The notes under the pieces are model-generated. The model worked only from the letters and a program-made list of their open reading frames with translations. It had not been told where the DNA came from and did not search any database. From Eubacterium uniforme (lineage in GTDB: Bacteria > Bacillota > Clostridia > Lachnospirales > Lachnospiraceae): a stretch of DNA of 64,000 nucleotides. The DNA is taken from NCBI RefSeq assembly GCF_900167115.1, contig NZ_FUXZ01000004.1, positions 62,001 through 126,000 on the forward strand, read 5' to 3'. How positions within the stretch are numbered: position 1 is the stretch's first letter; the number at the start of each line of letters is the position of its first letter. Shown piece by piece: positions 9,246-18,865 of the stretch. The position numbers and the translations under genes are program-made.

Positions 9246-11157
9246 CTAATACTTTCTCCTCAGTAAGATCTTCTTTCTTGTTTTTAGCTGCCCAAATAAC
9301 ATAACCTGTCATCATAAAGTAAACAGGTGCAGTTAATACTGCTGGATAAGCATATCTCATCATTGTATTAACCGGGCCAGCTATAGCTGTAAGAATCAAC
9401 AGCATTGTTGGTAACATCATAAAAATCATTTTTTTCTTTTTATTATACACCAATATAGCTATAGAGAATATAATAAGCCATGTATTAAATCCTATACTTT
9501 CAAGCATGCCTATTACTGGAATATTTCTATATAAATACGCTAACTGCGTAGATTCTTCTCTAAACGTTTTTGTTTTTTCAATATTAACTAATCCATAAGG
9601 TTCTCCCGGAGGTGTAATTTCAACATATGTTAGCCAGTTAGCTCCCTCTGGGAAGAAGTATCCATATGTATTATTCATTGTAGCCTGTACATATGTATCA
9701 GGATACTTTACAAGGTACTTAGCCCATAAAGCCATGAAATCAGAGAATTCTTTCTTTGTATGACGTACCTTAAATGTAGACTTAATAGGATCAGAAATTT
9801 CAGGTTTATATCTTTCTTTAATCTGATCATAATTAATAATACATCTAATTACATCCTTATCTTCTTCTGTCAAAGCCTCCTCATGTTCAACAACTAATCT
9901 TGCTACCTGCTGTAATGGAATTGAATATGCTTCAGCTTCACCACCTGGTGAAATCTTAAGCGCAGGATATACAGCATTTGTTACAACCTCATATAATAAG
10001 ATTGGTACAAGAAATGGTATAAGTATTTTCTTGTAATACTTTCTATATACAATTAATAATATAATCGCTGATAATAATATAACGTAAAACCCATTATTTC
10101 TTAAGAATACCATTATAATAGCAGATAAGCATACTTTAACTAAATTAAATTTCTTTGCAGTAAATGCTTTTATATCCAAAGCCATATCTATAATACATAA
10201 AAGATAGATTACCATTGCTGCAGAGAAGTTTGTATCCTTTAATGTTGTAAGTGCAAAATTATTATGAATTGGAACTAATCCATATATTAATAAAAGAGCA
10301 ATTCTAAGTTTCTTATTAATATTCTTAGCAGCTAACCAATTAATTACATATGATAATACCAATGCAAACATTATGAACTGAAGTAATATAAAGATAAATA
10401 AACCAATATATGGTGAACCGAGTTTATTACCAACCTTCATAACAAACACAGCCCAAAGTGTCTGTATAACTGGATTATTATTATTAAGTGTAACTGAAGG
10501 ATCAATAGGAATTACAACTCTTAAACTATTAGTATCCTTTCCATAATATGTATTTAACATATCAAAGAAATCATAATTTGTAAGTCCTGGAAATGCTGAC
10601 GCATAATATGGTAACCACATAAGCATTATTAATAATGCTACAACAAAAAGTGATTTTTTATTATTAGTAAACCATGATGTAACTTTAACATCCTTCTTTA
10701 CGAATGAGAAATTCTCAAACAATATAAATAAAGCAATAATAATATAGTAATATAATATGCCATAACCTATAGTTAAAACTATTGCCTTAACAAAAGCTCT
10801 TGCTCCTCCAAAGATTGGATTCCAGCTATTATCTGCTTTAAATGCCATACCAAAAACTTGGAAGAAGGTTAATACTCCTGAAGTAACTACAGCTACTGGC
10901 AAAATCTTACTCTGTTTCTCAAGAATATAATAGAATATCATTGCCAATGCAAGAAAAATAACTATGGTATTTGTATTATATCCATTTAAAGATCTTTTAA
11001 AATCCCATAATAATCTAAAAATAGGACCTGGTTTTTCAACCTTTGTTTCATTTATAATGTCCTCAATTTTAACAATGGCAATTGATAAATGCATTACCAA
11101 AGTCGCTAAAAAGCTACAAATCAAAGCGATTTTAACATGTTTACTATTATAATTCAT
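9214..11157 (-). CDS. large polytopic membrane protein (DUF6020-like)
   Basis: A 647-residue protein with roughly twelve or more hydrophobic segments and one extended hydrophilic loop near residues 395-500. The pattern and motifs such as WLPYYASAFPGLTNYD and LTTLKDTNFSAAMVIYLLCI fit the Lachnospiraceae DUF6020 group, which resembles GT-C-type glycosyltransferases. By analogy it would take a polyprenyl-phosphate sugar and transfer it outside the membrane. That fits its neighbours (a GT2 charging enzyme and a GtrA-like flippase), but the catalytic residue is not assigned. The gene overlaps the GT2 start by 32 bases and follows GtrA by 36. Confidence 0.7.
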   Translation of the reverse strand: MNYNSKHVKIALICSFLATLVMHLSIAIVKIEDIINETKVEKPGPIFRLLWDFKRSLNGYNTNTIVIFLALAMIFYYILEKQSKILPVAVVTSGVLTFFQVFGMAFKADNSWNPIFGGARAFVKAIVLTIGYGILYYYIIIALFILFENFSFVKKDVKVTSWFTNNKKSLFVVALLIMLMWLPYYASAFPGLTNYDFFDMLNTYYGKDTNSLRVVIPIDPSVTLNNNNPVIQTLWAVFVMKVGNKLGSPYIGLFIFILLQFIMFALVLSYVINWLAAKNINKKLRIALLLIYGLVPIHNNFALTTLKDTNFSAAMVIYLLCIIDMALDIKAFTAKKFNLVKVCLSAIIMVFLRNNGFYVILLSAIILLIVYRKYYKKILIPFLVPILLYEVVTNAVYPALKISPGGEAEAYSIPLQQVARLVVEHEEALTEEDKDVIRCIINYDQIKERYKPEISDPIKSTFKVRHTKKEFSDFMALWAKYLVKYPDTYVQATMNNTYGYFFPEGANWLTYVEITPPGEPYGLVNIEKTKTFREESTQLAYLYRNIPVIGMLESIGFNTWLIIFSIAILVYNKKKKMIFMMLPTMLLILTAIAGPVNTMMRYAYPAVLTAPVYFMMTGYVIWAAKNKKEDLTEEKVLDENISDSASV

Positions 11158-11193
11158 AAGTAATTGGCTCCTTATTATCTTTCATGGTAGTAT

Positions 11194-11664
11194 TTAGTTT
11201 TCTTGTTCAGCTACCTCTTTCTTTCCCTTAAATACAATCAACTTACTAAATACGTAATTTAAGATTGTTACGATTACGCTGACCAAAACCTTAGCCATCA
11301 TACCTTCTGTTCCAAATAAAGGCATCTTAAATCCTAAGGTATCAACAAGGAATGGAACTCCAACAATTTCCAAAAGTCCTGTAATTATTCTTGCTGATAA
11401 AAACAAACCAGCTTCCTTAAAAATGAATGAAAGTTCCCAGTTGTGACTTTCAAACACCCAAATTTTATTTGTAATATAAGCAAATACCACACCAAAAATC
11501 CAAGCCAAAGTGTTAGAATAAAATACCTTATGGCTGCAATCTGACAACACTCTTATAAAAACCGCATATGTAACCCAGTTAACAACAGTTGTTGCAACGC
11601 CCATAATCAGATACATTATTATTTCTCTATTTTTTTCAAATATTTTCTTGCAGTTCTCTATCAT
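11194..11664 (-). CDS. GtrA family membrane protein
   Basis: A 156-residue protein with four hydrophobic segments and the opening IIMYLIMGVATTVVNWVTYAVF, typical of GtrA. GtrA proteins are thought to flip polyprenyl-phosphate-linked sugars across the membrane for modification of surface polymers. Here it sits directly between a GT2/CDP-glycerol-type polymerase and the DUF6020-like protein, and a GtrB-like GT2 lies further upstream at 14366. A GtrB (charging), GtrA (flipping), GT-C-like (transferring) route can therefore be drawn within this cluster, by inference. The ATG follows AGAGGAAAATT. Confidence 0.88.
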   Translation of the reverse strand: MIENCKKIFEKNREIIMYLIMGVATTVVNWVTYAVFIRVLSDCSHKVFYSNTLAWIFGVVFAYITNKIWVFESHNWELSFIFKEAGLFLSARIITGLLEIVGVPFLVDTLGFKMPLFGTEGMMAKVLVSVIVTILNYVFSKLIVFKGKKEVAEQEN

Positions 11665-11687
11665 AATTTTCCTCTATTTTTTATACA

Positions 11688-14255
11688 CTAAATAATTCTT
11701 CTATTTTCATCTTTATTGATAATCTTAATGTTTGGAAGTGATCTAGCATAAGCTCTCTCTCTTGCCTTTTTCTTAACTGCCTCTAACTGCTTATTATTTG
11801 ATTTATCTTTTGCAACATAAATCTTTTCATCTTCTTCATTAAGCATACGCTGATATCCAAATATAATATATGTAAGTTTGTCATTATATTCTTCATAATA
11901 CCACTTGTTCATCAAAGCATGGAAATACTTCTTATTCATAACAAAAATAGTATTTTCAATATCCTGACTATTTACATATTCATCATATTCTTCTTTCTTT
12001 TCCTTGATTTCAAGGAGAACACTTATCTTCCACTCACGCTCTCTATTCTTAGCATAATCTTCTACAATAAGTCCATCTTCCTTACCCTTGAATACCAAAT
12101 CTACTAATTTTCTTGTACAATCTGGTCCATCATATTTAATAAACTTTTCAAAGTACTCATTAGCATCATCATATTTATATGTTAGTATCTCTTCGCTACT
12201 AACTGCGTTACATAATGAATCAATATCAAAGAACTGTTTAAATGGTAATGTTCTTGCATCGAAATATGTACCGTGTTCATCCATATATTCATCATAATCA
12301 TACATGAATAAAACAATAGGTTTTCTAGTAATAGAATAATCAAAGAATATACTTGAATAGTCTGTAATTAATGCATCTGAAGCATTTACAAATTCATAAT
12401 TTGATACTCCCTCTGGGAATGGCTTAATGAATTTATATACAGAATAATCAACAGCCTCTCCAATATTAGGATGAAGATTTACATATAATAAATGATTATC
12501 ATCAAGAGCAGCATCTAATTTTTCAAGATTCTCTGTAATATCTTCAATACCCATCTTTCCATAACTATTTGCACCTCTCCATGTAGGCATATAAACATAT
12601 ACCTTCTTATCCTCAAGGCCTAGTTTTTTCTTAACTTCAAGTCCCTTTTCCTTATCAGAAAATACAGTATTTCTTGGATAACCTTCAATTACAGTTTTAT
12701 ATGTAAATAATTTATCCAGGTTATAATCCTTCATAGTACATTCCTTTGTGTACTCATTAGGGAATAATAAATAACTACTCTGCAAAAAGTTATGCTGAAT
12801 ATTAAACATTGACTCAATACCCTTTTTCATGTTCTTACCTAAAGTCTTAAGCGGTGTACCATGCCAAGTATTAATATAAACCTGTTCTGGACGCTTAGTG
12901 AATGAAATTGGGAAAGAAACATTATTAACAAGATACTTAGCTGTTGCAAGAATTTCAAAATACTTCTCAACGCCAAGCTGAACCATCTTAACCTTGCTTA
13001 AGCCCTCTTCTTCAAGAAGCTTCTTATTTTTCTCCCATGAACTCTCTGTTGATGTAACATAGATTTCATATCCACCTCTCTTATATAATTCCTTCATCAT
13101 TTCAAAAGGTGAATCTGAAATATTCTTTCCATGGAAAGATTCAAAAATAACTCTATTCTTTACTACCTTTTTAGTTTCAAACATCTTAATGTAGTATCTC
13201 TTCATGTCACTACCTGGATGTCTCTTCTTATAATCCCAGTCTCTATAATCCTGAATCCACTTAAGTGGCATCATGGCAACAAATAACCAGTATAGTCTTC
13301 TCTTATAGAACCATCTCTTTATGTGTCTATCTTCTGCCAACGTAAAGTAAATATATGAACCAGAATTCTTTCGCCAGTTCTTAAAATGTTTGTTTAACAA
13401 GTCAAATGCCTGATTAACAAACTTAATCTGTTCTCTTCTCCACTTATACTTATCAAACTCTTTAAATCTAAGATAAATATGTCTTAAGTTAATTACAACT
13501 ATCTGATCTCTAAATTCATCAAATAATCCTAATTCCTCAAATCTTTCATCAAGTAATTCTAATGATCTTAACATAAGTGTTTTAGACTTACTGAATGAAG
13601 AAGTAATTGAACCTTTTCTTTCTACAATATAGTAATATAATTCTTCATCAACCTTTGAAATTTTATTAGCTGACGCAAGAAGTGGATACATAGTACATAT
13701 ATCCTCATATATATATCCCTTAGGGAAAAGTATTCCTGTTCTATCGAATAATTCTTTTTTAACTAATTTATTCCATGCATACGGTGCATTATTTTCAATA
13801 ATCTCTGGATGATCATGAATACTACCATCGTATATATGTAAGTTGCCCTTCTGTGCACTCTTCATTGTATTGTTATTTGCATTAACATTAAAGTATGCAC
13901 AAACAACTATCTCTGCATTCTCTTCGATTGCCTTATTATATAACTTTTCATACATTGTAACTGCAACGAAGTCATCACTATCAACAAATGCTATATATTC
14001 ACCTTTAGCATACTGCATACCAAAGTTTCTAGCATCTGAAAGTCCACCATTTTCTTTGATATATCCATAAACCTTATTAGGATAATTTTTTACATATTCA
14101 TCAATAATAACCTGACTGTTGTCCGGTGTTCCATCATTAACAACAATAATTTCAATATCTTCCAAAGTCTGGTTAACAAGTGAATCTAAACACTTTCTAA
14201 GATATTGCTCAACATTATAAACTGGTACAATAACACTGACTTTTATATCGCTCAC
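11688..14255 (-). CDS. bifunctional GT2 glycosyltransferase / CDP-glycerol:glycerophosphate transferase
   Basis: An 855-residue fusion. Residues 1-230 form a GT-A domain (VSVIVPVYNVEQYLRKCLDS, then VNDGTPDNS and AFVDSDDF). About residues 370-745 match the CDP-glycerol glycerophosphotransferase family (TagF/TarF-like), with NTWHGTPLKTLGK, MPTWRGANSYGK and SDALITDYSSIFFDY, the last two holding expected catalytic and substrate residues. It should build a teichoic-acid-like polyol-phosphate polymer with sugar branches at the inner membrane face. No ATG exists at the start: AGGAGG is followed by TTG (14258) and GTG (14255) codons. I take GTG by spacing. A CDP-polyol synthase is not in the window. 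Confidence 0.88.
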   Translation of the reverse strand: MSDIKVSVIVPVYNVEQYLRKCLDSLVNQTLEDIEIIVVNDGTPDNSQVIIDEYVKNYPNKVYGYIKENGGLSDARNFGMQYAKGEYIAFVDSDDFVAVTMYEKLYNKAIEENAEIVVCAYFNVNANNNTMKSAQKGNLHIYDGSIHDHPEIIENNAPYAWNKLVKKELFDRTGILFPKGYIYEDICTMYPLLASANKISKVDEELYYYIVERKGSITSSFSKSKTLMLRSLELLDERFEELGLFDEFRDQIVVINLRHIYLRFKEFDKYKWRREQIKFVNQAFDLLNKHFKNWRKNSGSYIYFTLAEDRHIKRWFYKRRLYWLFVAMMPLKWIQDYRDWDYKKRHPGSDMKRYYIKMFETKKVVKNRVIFESFHGKNISDSPFEMMKELYKRGGYEIYVTSTESSWEKNKKLLEEEGLSKVKMVQLGVEKYFEILATAKYLVNNVSFPISFTKRPEQVYINTWHGTPLKTLGKNMKKGIESMFNIQHNFLQSSYLLFPNEYTKECTMKDYNLDKLFTYKTVIEGYPRNTVFSDKEKGLEVKKKLGLEDKKVYVYMPTWRGANSYGKMGIEDITENLEKLDAALDDNHLLYVNLHPNIGEAVDYSVYKFIKPFPEGVSNYEFVNASDALITDYSSIFFDYSITRKPIVLFMYDYDEYMDEHGTYFDARTLPFKQFFDIDSLCNAVSSEEILTYKYDDANEYFEKFIKYDGPDCTRKLVDLVFKGKEDGLIVEDYAKNREREWKISVLLEIKEKKEEYDEYVNSQDIENTIFVMNKKYFHALMNKWYYEEYNDKLTYIIFGYQRMLNEEDEKIYVAKDKSNNKQLEAVKKKARERAYARSLPNIKIINKDENRRII

Positions 14256-14365
14256 CAATCCATCCTCCTGATAACCTGTTTTTTCTCATCTTTATTCTTT
14301 ATTCATCTATACCGCTTAAAATCATTTATACCATTATCATTTCCATACTAGTCCAATAATTATGC

Positions 14366-15289
14366 CTATTTTTCTTCATCATCAGTATATTCAGAAATAA
14401 TATACTTTGGTCTACCCTTTACTTCATCATAAATCTTGGCAATGTAATATCCAATAATACCTAGACTCACCATAATGATAGAACCTATAAAGCACTGTAA
14501 AATAATTACTGTTGTAAAACCAACAGATGCATATCCTGTAATCTTTTGATATAGCGCTATTCCAGTAAGAGCAATCGAAAGAATAAACATTATAACACCA
14601 AGAATTGTAACAACCTGAAGTGGAGCAGTTGTAAATGAAGTAATATTAGTAAGTGCGTACTTAATTAAACTCTTAGTACTCCATTTTGATTCTCCAGCTT
14701 CTCTTTCTCTAACATCATATTCTACTGAAGTTGTCTTAAATCCAACCCATGATGATAACGCTCTAAAGAATGCATTCTTTTCTCTGATATTTAAAATAAC
14801 ATTAACGGCTTTTCTATCAAGAAGTTTAAAATCCGAAGCCTTTGACATGTCAAATCCAGAAGCAGAACTAATTAAGCTGTAAAAGCTTTTCGCTGCTATG
14901 CTATGAAATATGCCTTCCCTACCTCTGCTTGATTTAACACCTTCAATAACTTCATATCCATCTTCCCAGAGTCGATACATCTCAATAATCTTTTCTGGTG
15001 GATGCTGAAGGTCACAATCCATAACAACAACACAATCCCCTTTTGATTCTGAAAGACCAGCAAACATTGCTGACTCCTTACCAAAGTTTCTTGAAAAAGA
15101 TATTCCCCTAATATTGTCATTCTTTTTAGACATTTCCATAATCTTTGTCCAAGTCTCATCCTTAGAACCATCATCTACATAAAGGATTTCATATTCAATT
15201 TTATTATCTTCTAAAAGCTTACTAATAACTTCTGAAGACTTATATATCATTTCTCCTTCATTATATGCAGGGAGTATTATTGATAACAT
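14366..15289 (-). CDS. GT2 glycosyltransferase with two C-terminal TM segments (GtrB-like)
   Basis: A 307-residue GtrB/ArnC-like enzyme. The GT-A domain begins LSIILPAYNEGEMIYKS, continues with YVDDGSKDETW and RGISFSRNFGKESAM, and has the metal motif MDCDLQHPP. Two membrane helices near residues 225-250 and 262-287 precede a short cytoplasmic tail. Such enzymes transfer a sugar from UDP or CDP to undecaprenyl phosphate. It is the most upstream gene of the glycan cluster, about 110 bases before the polymerase start. The ATG at 15289 follows AAGGAG by seven bases. The sugar is not identifiable. Confidence 0.9.
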   Translation of the reverse strand: MLSIILPAYNEGEMIYKSSEVISKLLEDNKIEYEILYVDDGSKDETWTKIMEMSKKNDNIRGISFSRNFGKESAMFAGLSESKGDCVVVMDCDLQHPPEKIIEMYRLWEDGYEVIEGVKSSRGREGIFHSIAAKSFYSLISSASGFDMSKASDFKLLDRKAVNVILNIREKNAFFRALSSWVGFKTTSVEYDVREREAGESKWSTKSLIKYALTNITSFTTAPLQVVTILGVIMFILSIALTGIALYQKITGYASVGFTTVIILQCFIGSIIMVSLGIIGYYIAKIYDEVKGRPKYIISEYTDDEEK

Positions 15290-15450
15290 ATTTGTACTCC
15301 TTATAACCCATAACGTTACTAAAAATTCATAGTGCTAGCTTTACACGCACGCACCCGCTTATTATTATATCATAAGATTTTCTATTAATAAACTATAAAT
15401 ATCTACAAACAATATATGTATAATGCCTGTTTTATAAAACAAATACACAT

Positions 15451-15488
15451 AAAAAAACTCCTCTATAAAATATCTTTTGCAGAGGAGT
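15451..15488 (-). terminator. intrinsic terminator after the AAA ATPase gene
   Basis: ACTCCTCT pairs with AGAGGAGT around a 16-base loop. On the minus strand the stem is followed by a run of seven T. It lies 54 bases past the ATPase stop and separates that gene from the glycan cluster. Confidence 0.85.
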
Positions 15489-15541
15489 AAAATATATATT
15501 ATATCCAATTTTTATTTATTAATTTTATTCAAACGCTATTA

Positions 15542-16576
15542 TTAAAAATACTTAACAACCTCATAAAAATGTGGCAATGCTAAAGACACATACCCATACC
15601 TAGTTGATTCCATAACCCCTTTATATATGAGTTTATCTCTATACTTAGCAAATGTCCCATTATTCATGGATAATTTCTTACAAATATCACCTGTACTAAC
15701 TTCATCAACACCAATTGTTTTTACTATATCTCTTTCTTTAGAAGTCAAGGAAGTCCAAATCTTTTTATAAACGAAATCATCTAATAATTCATCAAATTCA
15801 GATAAAGCATCTTCTAACTTTCCATCACTGTGATTCCAATAAGCCACGCCTAAAGCCTGGAATGCGAAAGCATAACCCTTTGTTATATTAGCTAACTCAT
15901 TAGCTTTGTCACCTTCTATTTCAAAAATTTCCTTATACTGTCTTGTGATTTGTAGAATACTAAGTGGTCCTGTTACTATCTTAGGTGAACGCAACAAGAA
16001 CGTTAATGAAGGATCATTCTGAATCAAATCAATATTCTCTCTTAAACCGGTCATTATAAGAAATACTGGATAATCCTGTCTAATAAATATCTGAAACTGA
16101 CTAGCAAATACTCTCATATTATCATCATGAACAACTTCATCAATAGTGATTAATACTCTCTTTTTCTTTTTAGACAATTCCTTGAATATTTTTTCTATGA
16201 TACCAACATAATCCGTATCAACTTTTTCACCATTAACACCTATGCCAAAACCTGCTGCAGATATGTTAAATCCTTTACTTAAAAGTTCAGGTTTAGAATT
16301 GCACTCGCTATTTAATCTAATTGCAAAATTAGATAATAAATCCATTGTAGGATTTAAATTAATAACTATCCAATCCTTCTCTTCTTCTAATTTCTTTGCA
16401 ACAGTTGTCATAAGAACAGTTTTACCACTTCCTCTTATTCCTTCAATAAGAAATGTCTGACTAACTGCATTATCCGCATTAAATGTACTAATTATTCTAT
16501 CTGTATCTTCATATCTTGCAATCAATTTATTAGGTTGTTTACCAAATGTTATGGTAAATGGGTTCTCTTTTTTCAT
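15542..16576 (-). CDS. AAA/STAND-like ATPase with C-terminal winged helix
   Basis: A 344-residue ATP-binding protein. Walker A is GIRGSGKT at residues 46-53, a hydrophobic Walker B strand (VLITIDEVVH) is at 141-150, and a sensor-like IMTGLRENID follows. The C-terminal 80 residues look like a winged helix (DIVKTIGVDEVSTGDICKKLSMNNGTFAKYRDKL). The layout is that of ORC/Cdc6-like and DUF234-type ATPases. These are widespread in archaea and Clostridia with unproven roles and are often self-regulating. The ATG follows AGGAGG by seven bases. Its promoter is buried in a 10-bp phased repeat array, so autorepression is a reasonable inference. No partner gene is adjacent. Confidence 0.8.
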   Translation of the reverse strand: MKKENPFTITFGKQPNKLIARYEDTDRIISTFNADNAVSQTFLIEGIRGSGKTVLMTTVAKKLEEEKDWIVINLNPTMDLLSNFAIRLNSECNSKPELLSKGFNISAAGFGIGVNGEKVDTDYVGIIEKIFKELSKKKKRVLITIDEVVHDDNMRVFASQFQIFIRQDYPVFLIMTGLRENIDLIQNDPSLTFLLRSPKIVTGPLSILQITRQYKEIFEIEGDKANELANITKGYAFAFQALGVAYWNHSDGKLEDALSEFDELLDDFVYKKIWTSLTSKERDIVKTIGVDEVSTGDICKKLSMNNGTFAKYRDKLIYKGVMESTRYGYVSLALPHFYEVVKYF

Positions 16577-16611
16577 TTATATTCCTCCTAATCTCTATTT
16601 ATCTATCATAA

Positions 16612-16708
16612 TTGAATCTTACCATAACTTCTTAATTTTGGCAACTCTTACCATAACTTACCATAACTTGTCCATTTTGTCACAACTTACCATAACTCGC
16701 CATAACTT
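16612..16708 (-). repeat. 10-bp phased decamer array overlapping the ATPase promoter
   Basis: On the minus strand the decamer AGTTATGGTA recurs in strict 10-base steps, with three exact copies, one AGTTATGGCG and several decayed steps such as AGTTGTGACA. It covers about 97 bases directly upstream of the ATPase start. One site per helical turn suggests a protein lying along one face of the DNA. Confidence 0.8.
16616..16644 (-). promoter_or_regulatory. predicted promoter of the AAA ATPase gene
   Basis: On the minus strand TTGCCA is followed by a 17-base spacer and TAAGAT, placing the start near 16609. The -10 and spacer contain copies of the decamer, so bound protein would block polymerase. 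Confidence 0.55.
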
Positions 16709-16748
16709 TAAAAAAGCCCCGCAGGAACATTTCTGCTCCCGCAGGACT
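16708..16748 (-). terminator. probable terminator of the Bce-type operon
   Basis: A GC-rich structured stretch with GCAG/CTGC pairing and flanking GC/GC pairs is followed on the minus strand by six T. It also holds a direct repeat of CCTGCGGG. Position, 33 bases past the permease stop, fits termination, though the stem is imperfect. Confidence 0.6.
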
Positions 16749-16780
16749 ATTTAATTAAACTATTAGAGGATTATAATCTT

Positions 16781-18865
16781 TTATATTTCAGATTGTATCA
16801 TTCTCTTACTTCCAGCGTATGTAGCTATAAAATATCCACCATAAACTACTAATAAAACAACAATAGTTGAAATAATTGTTGGTAACATACTGTACTTACC
16901 TACACTAAATACTGCAAGTAACTGAAGTGCAAATTTAATACCAACAACTGAATGAATTATTGCTAAAACTAATGGGAAGAAGAAAAATACTGCTGTCTGC
17001 TTAAACAAAGCGCCATTAATCATTTTTTCTTCACAACCAATCTTTCTTAACACTTCAAATCTCATTCTATTATCTGAGCTTTCTGAAAGCTGCTTAAGTG
17101 ATAATACTGCTGCACTTGAAATAAGAAATACAATACCTACATAAATTGCAATAAATACAACTATCAAAGATACTCCTGAATAACTCTCAATAATATCTGT
17201 TCTTGTCATAGATATACTAAATGTTTTTTTCTTATATTTCTTAGAGAATTTATCCATCTTATCAGAAAATTCCTTGCTATATTCAACCTTTTTATCATTA
17301 GAACTTGTATCATATTTAGCTACAAGGAATTTCATAGTCTGCTGGTCAAGTTTACAATTATCTGGAACTACTAAGAAACCAACATTAACATTCATACCTA
17401 GCATCTGAAGCATACCTTCAATATGTTTTTTATATGCACTCTTATATGTTTTTCCAGCTATAGTAATAGGATTTCCATCTGCCTTTTTCAAAACATTATC
17501 CCACATATCCTTAAAATACATCATATCTGCAACAACTGCATACTGATCATCATTAAGTTTAATTTCATTTTCTCCATAATATCTAGCTAATCTGTTGTAA
17601 TCAGAAAGATACATAGCGTCCATATTTTCAAAGCTCAATCTTATAGCGTCTCCATCTGCCTGAACTTCAGCTTTAGCACCTTCTCCTTTTTCTCCATTTT
17701 CACTCTCTGTCATACTTTGCTGCACTTCTTCATCATCAATACAATCAAGAATATTTACACCAGTGGCACAATATACTGATAATTCTTCAGAATTTTTAAA
17801 TCTATCCTTAGGAAATCCCTGTTCATCAACAACATCTAATAATGATTTATTTTTATACTTCTTTGGAATTCTACCTGTTATGTCAAAGTAAACATCACTC
17901 TTTGATAATTCATCAGCATTTTTAATAACTGTATCTCTAAGAGCAAATGATGTTGATAATGCACCAATTGTAAAGAATAACATCAAACAAATAACTGTCA
18001 TACTTACAACTGTTGTATTAATCTTATTGTTAAGCTGTCTAATAACAAATACATTTACATCCTTGTAATAATATCCCTTAATCTTCTTAGCAACTGTAAG
18101 TACCATTCCTGCGAATGACCAAACAAGGAAGAATGTAGATGCAGCACCACAAATAATTGCTATAACAACATCTGAAAGTTTTTCAACATTTAAAATCTTA
18201 TGATATGAGAAAATAAGTACTGCTAAAGCAACTACAAATATTACAACTGAAAGAATAGGATTTCTCATTACAACTCTTTCGTTTTTCTTCTCAGCGTGAA
18301 GAAGATTAATTAATTTATATCTCGAAATTGAGAACATGCTAAAGATAAATACAATTGCATAAATAATTACAAATAAAACAATTGTCTTCTGGCAAGCCTT
18401 AACAGAAAATACAAATTTGTATTTGCCCATGTCGCATTCAAAAAGTTTACCAATTACAACGCTCATAAGCTGTGATCCAAATGCACCTCCAAAAAGACCA
18501 ACGCCAAGTGAAATAACACCAACGCTAACCATTTCAAAGAAGATTTCACCAATGAGTTCTAATCTCTTCATACCAAGAATCATGTATAAACCGAATTCTT
18601 TCTTTCTACGGTTAATAAGGAATCTATTTGCGTATACAATTAAAAGACCAAATATAACAGCAACAAACTTAGAAATGTAATCCATGATTTTTACTAATGT
18701 CTGAAGCATTTCCTTTTTTGAAGTTGTAAGTTTCATGTATGCTGTCTGACTATCCATAGAATTAAACATATAAAAAAGTGCTACAGCAACAACCAAAGTC
18801 ATAAAATATATAGCGTAATCTTTTACACTTTTTCTTAAATTCTTAATCGCAAGTTTAAATAACAT
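16781..18865 (-). CDS. Bce-type ABC transporter permease (FtsX family)
   Basis: A 694-residue permease with ten predicted membrane segments. A large extracellular domain of about 235 residues lies between the seventh and eighth (roughly residues 310-545), the hallmark of BceB-type permeases that remove or shield peptide antibiotics acting on lipid II cycle intermediates. It opens with [19 protein letters not shown], a conserved BceB start. The ATG at 18865 follows GGAGG and overlaps the ATPase gene end, giving tight coupling. An in-frame start 11 codons upstream precedes the ribosome site and is rejected. The extracellular domain senses the antibiotic together with the kinase encoded upstream. 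The specific peptide cannot be deduced. Confidence 0.92.
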   Translation of the reverse strand: MLFKLAIKNLRKSVKDYAIYFMTLVVAVALFYMFNSMDSQTAYMKLTTSKKEMLQTLVKIMDYISKFVAVIFGLLIVYANRFLINRRKKEFGLYMILGMKRLELIGEIFFEMVSVGVISLGVGLFGGAFGSQLMSVVIGKLFECDMGKYKFVFSVKACQKTIVLFVIIYAIVFIFSMFSISRYKLINLLHAEKKNERVVMRNPILSVVIFVVALAVLIFSYHKILNVEKLSDVVIAIICGAASTFFLVWSFAGMVLTVAKKIKGYYYKDVNVFVIRQLNNKINTTVVSMTVICLMLFFTIGALSTSFALRDTVIKNADELSKSDVYFDITGRIPKKYKNKSLLDVVDEQGFPKDRFKNSEELSVYCATGVNILDCIDDEEVQQSMTESENGEKGEGAKAEVQADGDAIRLSFENMDAMYLSDYNRLARYYGENEIKLNDDQYAVVADMMYFKDMWDNVLKKADGNPITIAGKTYKSAYKKHIEGMLQMLGMNVNVGFLVVPDNCKLDQQTMKFLVAKYDTSSNDKKVEYSKEFSDKMDKFSKKYKKKTFSISMTRTDIIESYSGVSLIVVFIAIYVGIVFLISSAAVLSLKQLSESSDNRMRFEVLRKIGCEEKMINGALFKQTAVFFFFPLVLAIIHSVVGIKFALQLLAVFSVGKYSMLPTIISTIVVLLVVYGGYFIATYAGSKRMIQSEI

